From: Armillaria gallica | Taxonomy: Eukaryota; Basidiomycota; Agaricomycetes; Agaricales; Physalacriaceae | Direction of reading: 5' to 3' | Length of the DNA: 64,000 bases | Assembly: GCA_037576215.1 (NCBI GenBank) | Contig: JBANDB010000005.1 | Span: 62,001-126,000 of the forward strand | Shown here: piece after piece, positions 56,536-64,000 of the stretch | How positions within the stretch are numbered: position 1 is the stretch's first letter | How the letters are laid out: each line of letters starts with the position of its first letter | The notes under the pieces: model-generated | What the model was told of the DNA's origin: nothing | Seen by the model: the letters and a program-made list of their open reading frames with translations, nothing else | The model's database searches: none | Program-made: the position numbers and the translations under genes

Positions 56536-58726
56536 ATGCAAACAACTCTTATACACTTACCTCGACCATCTCTTCCCTCCCGACACCCACTTGTTCCCTC
56601 CTCCCTCCTCAATGTCTCATCAGCCCCATTACTCGTTGATGCTAGCAGCGACATAGACCTATCCCCATCCCTCGAGACGTCGCCCAGGGGTGTTCGAAGT
56701 CAAGCTCGACGTTCATGCCCATATCGGGAGGCTGCTGTGATGTGCCGGTGGCATTCACCTTCTTTCCCTGTTACCACCACCATGGTATGTTCATTTCCTT
56801 TATTCGTCGCTTCCCTGCTCACAGACGTCTCTCAGCAGCTCAATTATGGTTTGTTCATTTCCAAGGTATGTTATTTGCGTCTCGCTTACTGTTGGTGACG
56901 TGTTTCTTCCCCAAGATGCATTTTTCATGTGATAATGCCGACTCTTCGCCTGCAAATCTTGCAAGCCTTGATCTTTTCCTTCAGTTCTTGGGAATCTAGA
57001 AGCTTGTATTCCGTGTCATAGACTCGGTAAGTCCAATACCACCTTAGCAATGTTGCCGTACTGATAAATCTTAATCTTAGCCATGACCTTTCCCAGGTGA
57101 TATTACCTCAAGACGAACGTTCTGCAAAGGAGGGGTGCCATTATACCTCAATGATACCAGGAGAAGCTGTCGTGAAACGATTACCTTACTAGGTCTGTGT
57201 TGGTGCCTATTTCCTTTCGTACTTTTGGGCTCATCTTCTTCTGAATGTCGTTTAGTCGTCCTGAATACCTGCTGGGTCCTCATATCGTCGCGTTGAATCC
57301 TCGCTGCCATCAGTAACCCAGAATACAATGATGAGCTGAAGGATGACAGCGTATCTGACAGGTACGTATTCGTCTCGATCTCCTTGTATCTTTTCTTGGT
57401 TAACGATGGTAGGGTCATCCTAGACCCCTGCATCATATAATCGAAGGATCACCGAGACGTCTGGGAGATGGCCAACAGTGTTTGCTTAAGGTAAGTACGT
57501 TCGCCTTAAGTGTTTCTTGCGCCTCATGGAATAAACATTACATAGAACCTGTAATACAAGCGTAGCAGCATCGAAAGAGCACGTAAAATGTCTCTGTGCA
57601 CCTCATCGTCCATTCCCTTCGATACTCGCTACTCATCCTCGCTCTCAGTGTCTCGCAATGTCCTCAATATTGCTCTGAGACGATGTATCTTCCTCCCGCG
57701 AGCAAGCGTAAGTCATCCTCTTGCCTGCGCTTATGCGTTGCCAGTGCAGGTGTCCAAGAGAGCTAAGCGTTCGTTTATCACATTTTATGTTTTGTGGTGG
57801 ACACTGGTCGATATCCGGCTCGATTATAGGTCTCAGTAGCCTCGAAATTGCTCCGAGACGAGGTATCTTCTTCTGGCGAGCAGGGATAAGTCATCTTCTT
57901 TCATCTAATGCTTCCTTTGCTTATACGTTGTCATTTCCTTCCTGGAACAACATCCATGATGAGTCAATGGCTGTAAGATTCGTTTAGCTTGTTTTCTGTC
58001 TCGTGGGGTATCACAATTGATCTCCGTTTCGTTTATAGGCTGCTAGATCGCTGACTATATGTATCGACGTCCCGCGAACCGGGTAAGTCATCATGCAAGA
58101 TATTCTTCGGCCGTATCTGACTGATATTTCCTCAGTCAAAACCTCCAATTTGTCTCAGGAAAACACTTGCGGAGCCAACATCATGCGAGACGACACTGTA
58201 AGAGACTTGTTCGAAGTTTTTTTCGTCTCTCGAAGTACTACTTTCTCAACAGATTGAACTCCAAAAATCCTGAGATCGAAACCTTGCGGAGCCAAACCCT
58301 GCGAAAGAGTAAGGAATTTTTCGTCTACCAAAGAAGACTTACTCACCCGGCTAGATAGATGTACTTTTGGCAGAGAATGAAGCCTTGCGAAGTCGTCGGT
58401 CAGTGAGCTTTTACTTTGAAGTGTTTTCATGGTTGCTTTGTTGATATTCCCATGTTCTAGGTCAGAAAAAGCGAGCAGAAATGGTAGAGCAAAGTCTTGC
58501 GGAGCCGTAGGCAGGTAAGCAATCATTTGAGCACGGTTATGTCTTGTTATGAATGCTGAATTTCTTATTTCCCAGACTTGTTTCGCCTCGAGCTTTGCAC
58601 GAAATGCTCCAGAATGATGTCAGGTACGATTTGATCACGGTTTTCATCCTAGTGCTAACTTGGAATATGGAATTCAGCATGCGTACGAGTGAACAAAAGG
58701 CGGAAGAGACGGTCGGCGAGTTTTGA
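56536..58726 (+). other. Candidate multi-exon gene of unknown function, unit 3
   Basis: Collinear with 33239-35243, with the same series of short GT-AG introns. Putative last exons read LVSPRALHEMLQNDVR and RTSEQKAEETVGEF plus stop at 58726. Some frames open in unit 2 are closed here (for example CAG to TAG near 57022). At least one copy is therefore decayed, or the coding interpretation is wrong. Confidence 0.3.
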
Positions 58727-59075
58727 AGAACTTTAAATGATTTTCGCGTGTTGGTAGCGATGTAACGTGGAAACAGACGCTTTGAACGGATTGTTTTTGT
58801 TTGACCTTTGGGTGTAGCTACGAGGAGAAGTCTCTATCATTGATGGCGGGGTCATAGTATTGTGAATAGCCGTCTTGGGCAAGTCCCAAGACTACCAATT
58901 TTTTTTATGACCCTGAGAGAGGGGAATGGAAGGTGTGATTCTGCTAGTTCGAAGTGCTTACGTAAGATTTGGTCCTCTACTTACGGGTCGCTGACGGAAT
59001 CGTCAAGTTGTGAAAATAAATAGCCATTTATATTCCTGAAATCCATTCTCAACGACGCGGTGACGAGGTCCTGAC

Positions 59076-60554
59076 ATGCGCAGCGAGACCATCAATTACT
59101 CCCCATCGCTATTCCCGATCGGGAAACAGCTCCTTCTTCCCTGCCACCACATCACTGTCCCGCCCTCCCAAGACCCACGAGCGACGACACTATTCACGCC
59201 TGTGGATACAGAACGGAGCAGTAGCCACACGTTCTTCAAAGAGGCGAAACGCGCGCAGAAGCGGAATAAGCAGGAAGTGCTCGATGAGCTACTACCCAAC
59301 GAAGACAATCAATTGTTCTGGGACAAGGAACTGTCGCCTCCCCCACTAGACTTGGATGTCGACGAGGACTTTTTCACTGCTAAAACATCGAGCACCACCT
59401 CGTCGCTCCTGGCCATTGCACCCTCATCTCGACATCGCCATTCCCCACGATCACGTGCGCCAACTCTCTCTGCAGCGACACCTGCTCCACCCATTGCATC
59501 TACATTATCTGTCTCATCACCTGTCACCCACTTACAGACGCTCCCATCACGATGGATGAACACCTTCCTCCCACCACGTGCACCACCCTCTCCCTCCGCA
59601 CGCGCCAGCCTCGATTCCCTCTTTGACCACCACACCGACCCACCACGCCCACACTCTGTCGTCCCAGTCGAGATATCGCACGACACCCCCTTTGCACCAC
59701 ACGGCAGTGCTTCCGAGACGTCCTCCGTGGTGTACATCCCTCCGAGTGGTGCACCCGGGTATCGCGGGGAGGGCTACAACTGGGATAAAGGCTTCTCAAA
59801 AGACCTGGAGACGGAGCTGGCAAACAAAGAGAACCTGCACAAACGTGCACCATCTGCACCTCCTCTGAATATGGGAGACAGCATCGAGAAGAAGATGGAC
59901 GAGGTAGAGTTGAAGGGGAGGAGAGACGGCACTGCGTGTGCTAGAGCCAACGCTAGCGAATTCGGTGAGAACCACCCTTCTCTGATGGCATCAAATTAAT
60001 TGGACGCAGATCCGGCCACACCTCCCTGCTCTCTCCCGTCTCCCGCGCACATGGACGCTCCTCTACTCCCTCGACCAACACGGCATAACCCTCAACACCC
60101 TCTATTCACGCTCTGAGGAGACCAAGCCTGCCGGTGCGCTTGTCGTGGTCAAGGACGACAGCGACACCGTCTTTGGCGCCTTCGTGGCCGACGGAATACG
60201 GCAAAACAGGGGACGGGGTTACTACGGCAGCGGAGAATCGTGCGTTTCCTTTCCTTCCATATCCTCCCAGCTAACATTCCCTCCAGATTCCTATGGCGAT
60301 ACTCTGACACCAAGCTCTCGGTGTACAAAACCACTGGGAGGAACGACTATATCGCACTCTGCGAGCCGGATTACCTGAGCTTTGGAGGCGGAGACGGGTC
60401 GTACGGGTTGTACGTTGACAAGAGCCTGCTGGAAGGTTCGTCGGCGCGGTGTCTGACGTTTGGGAATGACGTGTTGTGTTCTCCGGGGAGGATCCGTGCG
60501 GGAGGAGCGGTACCGTTTGAGTGTGTTGGGTTGGAAGTGTGGCGCGTAGGGTAG
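59076..60554 (+). pseudogene. TLDc-domain (OXR1-like) protein, copy 3, 2-base deletion
   Basis: It has the longest N-terminus (MRSETINYSPSLFPIGKQLL), in line with the out-of-use ATG in copy 2. Exon 1 is 59076-59964 (889 bases), exon 2 60010-60239, exon 3 60287-60554. Exons 2 and 3 have exactly the lengths of copy 2. Exon 1 is two bases short of a multiple of three because TG is missing after GGCACTG near 59937. The TLDc part (RGRGYYGSGES, FLWRYSDTKLSV, LEVWRVG) is therefore out of frame with the N-terminus. All splice sites are intact. The product would be an N-terminal fragment unless an alternative splice or start rescues it. Confidence 0.8.
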
Positions 60555-60647
60555 ATCGATCTAATGCTGATTTCAAGGCGTGATATCCTCTCTGGCCTCG
60601 ATTCATGAATGCCGCCCTCGTCATTCATTGTAAGCGAACATCTTTTC

Positions 60648-60714
60648 TTGCAGCGCTGGAGCGCAGTGGGTAATACGGCTCGCCTCTGAGGTTCGATTCC
60701 TCCCTCACGTACAT
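60648..60714 (+). repeat. tRNA-like module after TLDc copy 3
   Basis: GCGCAGTGGGTAATACGG and GAGGTTCGATTCCTC, ending ACGTACATT. Confidence 0.6.
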
Positions 60715-60919
60715 TCCTGACATAGGACCAGTCTCGCATTTTTATGTCCGCAAGACTGTTTTATTGGTCATAAGTTCAGTTACCTAGTGAAAGGCAAGTG
60801 ACTACTCTTACATGGCTCGTCCTCAAACAAAAAGCCCCCAAAAAATGAGTAAAATTGTACACATCACGAAAGCCCGCGTGGAACCCCCCCAAAAATCGTT
60901 CTTCATCCTGCTCCAAACA

Positions 60920-60980
60920 TGGATATGATATGAAATCAAACCCTTTGGCAGGAGAGGCCATTTCTCCTGAGCCATATCCA
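60920..60980 (-). repeat. tRNA-like module with acceptor-like pairing
   Basis: Minus strand starts TGGATAT and ends ATATCCA. The B box has decayed to GGGTTTGATTTC. It corresponds to 1108-1170. Confidence 0.5.
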
Positions 60981-61582
60981 CGACGTACATCGACATCAAG
61001 TTCCGATTCCTGTCTTATAGCAAAACGATGGACCGATATAACCAAGCCTCATATTTGCATATGGGGACTCGAACCCCCATAACTGTAGGTAATAGCCGTT
61101 CGACGACACTATCCTGCGTGATAAATTTATCCCTGCAGCCTACCACCCTAAGACTTAAGTTCGATTTTCCCTTGCCGCTCGATCTGGGTTTGACGGAAGC
61201 GACCAAAGGGGGGGAACGGGTTTGCTCGCTCAAATACACACTACCCGGTTCATTGCATAAATAGATGACAGCCTGCCTAAACCCTGTTCCTCTGAGCCTT
61301 TTCATTCAGGAGGGGTTGCAACTACTTATTATCGTGGGACCAAGGCAACCATCGGCTGATATCAAAGTGAATGACATGTTGTGGGGCTCTGACCACTCAC
61401 CCCATCCAAAAACAAAGACATAAACGTTTCGATGCAAGGAATCAATGGGGAGTCGAACCTCTTGGCCGGAGAGTGAGCTAGGATGATGCTGAAAATATTA
61501 CTGAAAAGCACTATCCTAATGGCTGTTTGACCCCTACATCCCGTAGTGCATCCTCTTCCTGGAGGAATTTTGAATTTGCACT

Positions 61583-61677
61583 AGGGAGTGATGTGCTGTC
61601 TTTGCCAGGGAGGATGTCTGCCGGAGGAGCGACATCATTTGAGTGTGTCGGGCTGGAAGCATCGCACGTAGGGTATA
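61583..61677 (+). pseudogene. TLDc 3'-terminal fragment, unit 3
   Basis: It matches 1713-1806 but is more decayed (VLSLPGRMSAGGATSFE). It is followed by the same flank and the tRNA-like module 61740-61805. Confidence 0.75.
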
Positions 61678-61739
61678 TCTTTAATGCTGATTTCAATGCA
61701 ACTGCCCTTGATTGATCATTCCACCATTCACTGAGAAGT

Positions 61740-61805
61740 ACTGCAGTGTCAGAGCATAGTTGTTAATATGGCTCGCAGGAGGTTCGATTCCTCCCTTGCG
61801 TACAT
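61740..61805 (+). repeat. tRNA-like module after the TLDc fragment, unit 3
   Basis: CATAGTTGTTAATATGG and GGAGGTTCGATTCCTCC with the ending TTGCGTACAT. Confidence 0.6.
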
Positions 61806-63367
61806 ACTCTGTATTGTCCGCATACTATCATGCACATGAAGGCAGGGTAACTTTTACTTAGTCAAGCAAAAAAGAGATCGAACTATGTAGTCAAATATTT
61901 CATTTTCTACTTCCAATATGAATTAGGAGTGTCTTTTTTGCCTACATATTCTAAACTCAAGGAAGATAAGCCAAGCATGAACACAAGGGAAAATTTGTTT
62001 CACCCACAAAACTACTTATAGTCTCGGGTAGCATCCCACCACGCTCAACAAAAACCCCCTCACTTGGAATAAAATAGGGAAACCCTCTCTTTCAAGGTGT
62101 GTGCTATCCCGAGGGAGGGGCTATTTGAATGACCCTTCTTTCTTCCCATATCTGGCCAACGTATTCATTGGAGTAACGACACCAGATCAGGAGTGTGGGC
62201 CCTTCCAATATGCATCCCCACACCCTCTACTTCATCTTCAAACAATGCTTATAGTACCAGCAGAAATAATCAATAAATCAATTGGAATAAAAAATAAAAG
62301 AGTCATACAGCACACAAATTTATAAATGGGGAATCGAACCCGTTTGCCCTTGGCCGGTGAGCCATTTCGCATGAGCCATATCCATGATGTATATCACTGC
62401 AGAAATATCATCCAAATACATGTTCATTTTGAAGTTAGTCTTGTAGCAAAAACAATGGACCATGACATCCAGGACATGGGGGACTCAAACCCCTCCCTTT
62501 CCCTCTAACTGTTCTATACCTCCATCCAGGGACAACAAATCTATCTATCCCCTCCCCTTGCTGGAGGTGTTTTGAATTCTCCTCACCACCCAAAAGTCCC
62601 ATGAGTGTTCAATTTCCCTTCCATCCTTGCTGCCCCACCTAAAGAACATGAAGCTTGATCTGTGTTTTCCAGAAACCAGATGCTTGAAGTGTGAAGGGGA
62701 GCTTCCAACTATGGCTGATGCAGGATAGTCAGTGATGTTATGGGGAACAAGTTAAATGCATGAATATTCTGAACCTACCCCTGCTCATGGCTATTCTCGC
62801 CTTCCTCTCTGCTTCACTTCATTCTTCATTCTCGCACTCTCATCTGATGAATGCTGGAACTCTGATTCATTGAGGTTCAATACCAGCATACGTGATCTAC
62901 CACTGTGAGTAAGGATCAGCTAGTAAAAAAAACAAATCAACTATGTAGAGAGTCAACATGGAGAGGAGGAGTCAAACCTCAAGTACATGGTGGTGCTATT
63001 ACTACACTAACCAATGCCAAACAAAGCTGATATTACTACCAGTTTGTGTCAATCCCTTCACAATCCTTCCTGACTCTCAATCTTCTCATTGAAATTAAGC
63101 CATAATCAAATGCTACATGACTGGTCAGCTTCCAGGAATTGTTCAATATGAGGATTTGAATGTGAACCATTCACCACCAAGGGTCAGAGACACTTGGGTA
63201 ACCTAATTGGCTTCTCACCCTCTCATCCCATGCCCTGTCTCCCTATGTACCTCTTAGTCAAAACAAGTTACCATGATCATACTAATTTCGATTGCAGCTA
63301 ACCTAGCTTGGGCTTTGAATATGCTAAACATGTTACCATCTCTCGAGATTGAAAAATGATGTCATAG

Positions 63368-63431
63368 CCACAGTGGTTAACACACACCTCCAGTCATTGA
63401 AGGAGGAGGTTCTATTTCTCCTTGTGTACAT
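63368..63431 (+). repeat. tRNA-like module, decayed
   Basis: It corresponds to 3463-3535. The B box has changed to GGTTCTATTTC. Confidence 0.45.
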
Positions 63432-63587
63432 GGTTTGAGAAGTTTGAACAGGCAACATTTTTCAGCCCTGCAGTTCCACATACCATGGTCATCATATTAA
63501 ATGTCCTCTTGCTTTTCTGTCCTCTTCTGATATCTTCCTGGCACAATCATATCTCTCTGAGGCTTTGGTGTAATTCATGGATATCCC

Positions 63588-63614
63588 TATTTTTATTTTT
63601 ATTTTTATTTTCCA
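63588..63614. repeat. TATTTT microsatellite
   Basis: About four repeats of TATTTT, absent from the matching positions of units 1 and 2. Confidence 0.8.
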
Positions 63615-63890
63615 GGTAAGATGGGTCTGTGAGGGGAAACACTCATTGTCAGACGAGGTGCCTCCCAATTTTGTTTCTCAGACTCTGCATATGGCATAGT
63701 CAGAGTAAAAGTTTATTTCATCTAGTAAAAGTTAGCTGCATATGTAGAACACAGAGTGAAAGAATCAAACCTCTGGTGCTGGATCATATTACCAGTTACA
63801 CCATCTATATCCCCAAAATATTAGGGTTCCTTCACCCAGGGAATTTGAGCTGGGGCTCTCCACTAAAACTTCAAGTCGCCACATGTGGAA

Positions 63891-64000
63891 AGGAAGAGTT
63901 GAATCTCAATTCAACATCCAGGTATGAATTTCAGCCCAGGTCCATCTTTTGCTTCACAACAGGTATCACTGATACATCACCACAGGAACAGACAGTTGGT
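63891..64000 (+). repeat. Start of tandem array unit 4
   Basis: AGGAAGAGTTGAATCTCAAT and the following bases match 26993 onward and 49157 onward, including the CACAGGAACAGACAGTTGGT at the window end. The array therefore continues beyond the window. Confidence 0.8.

Larger units (their letters stand above)
49155..63890 (+). repeat. Tandem array unit 3
   Basis: A complete unit of about 14.7 kb, collinear with unit 2. It is longer mainly because of a 1.5-kb stretch with an extra TLDc fragment (53300-54790). It joins unit 4 at 63891 without an insertion. Confidence 0.85.
60715..63890. other. 3' tail of unit 3 with tRNA-like modules, no gene
   Basis: Collinear with 900-3895 and 36940-40340. No gene is supported outside the TLDc fragment. 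A TTTTA-type microsatellite lies at 63588-63614. Confidence 0.6.

Noticed and set aside
1..64000. CRISPR array, integron or prophage
   Set aside because: No regularly spaced identical short repeats, no bacterial genes, and spliceosomal introns show the sequence is eukaryotic.

Overview
The window looks like a repeat-rich stretch of a mushroom-forming fungus (Agaricomycetes). The evidence is short GT-AG introns of 44-64 bases, a HET-domain protein and an F-box protein of the agaric type, a KDZ-type transposase remnant, and Ty3/Gypsy chromoviruses. No bacterial gene organisation, rRNA, CRISPR array or plausible functional tRNA was seen.

The main structure is a head-to-tail tandem array. A unit of about 13 kb occurs at least four times: its 3' part at 1-3895, units at 26899-40359 and 49155-63890, and the start of another at 63891. 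Each full unit carries, in order: a region dense in tRNA-like (SINE-like) modules; an inverted relic of TLDc exon 1; a small unknown minus-strand gene; an unknown plus-strand spliced region; a TLDc-domain (OXR1-like) gene with three exons; and a 3.5-kb tail of more tRNA-like modules with a duplicated 3' end of the TLDc gene. Of four TLDc copies only the one at 35382-36787 reads through intact. The others have a lost splice acceptor, a 2-base deletion, or multiple breaks.

Two foreign segments separate the units. The first (3896-26898) is a three-level nest, each level marked by a target-site duplication (TSD). A small hAT-like element (TIR TAGGGAT..., 8-bp TSD CCAGTTAC) was entered by Gypsy A (4217-26283, TSD GTACA). 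Gypsy A was entered on the opposite strand by Gypsy B (16663-25493, TSD ACTTT). Without its guest, Gypsy A is about 13.2 kb. It carries an extra reading frame before gag and another after the integrase-chromodomain. Gypsy B is a chromovirus with a 15-base self-complementarity between the predicted transcript start and the primer-binding site, as in Tf1-type self-priming.

The second segment (40360-49154) is 8.8 kb, flanked by GAAAG, with an F-box pseudogene, a HET pseudogene and a KDZ transposase remnant between inverted repeats. Several of its stop codons are TGA where the family has Arg, which suggests C-to-T decay. Almost all mobile genes here are broken. The intact TLDc copy is the best candidate for a working gene. 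All homology statements rest on motif recognition by eye, not on searches.
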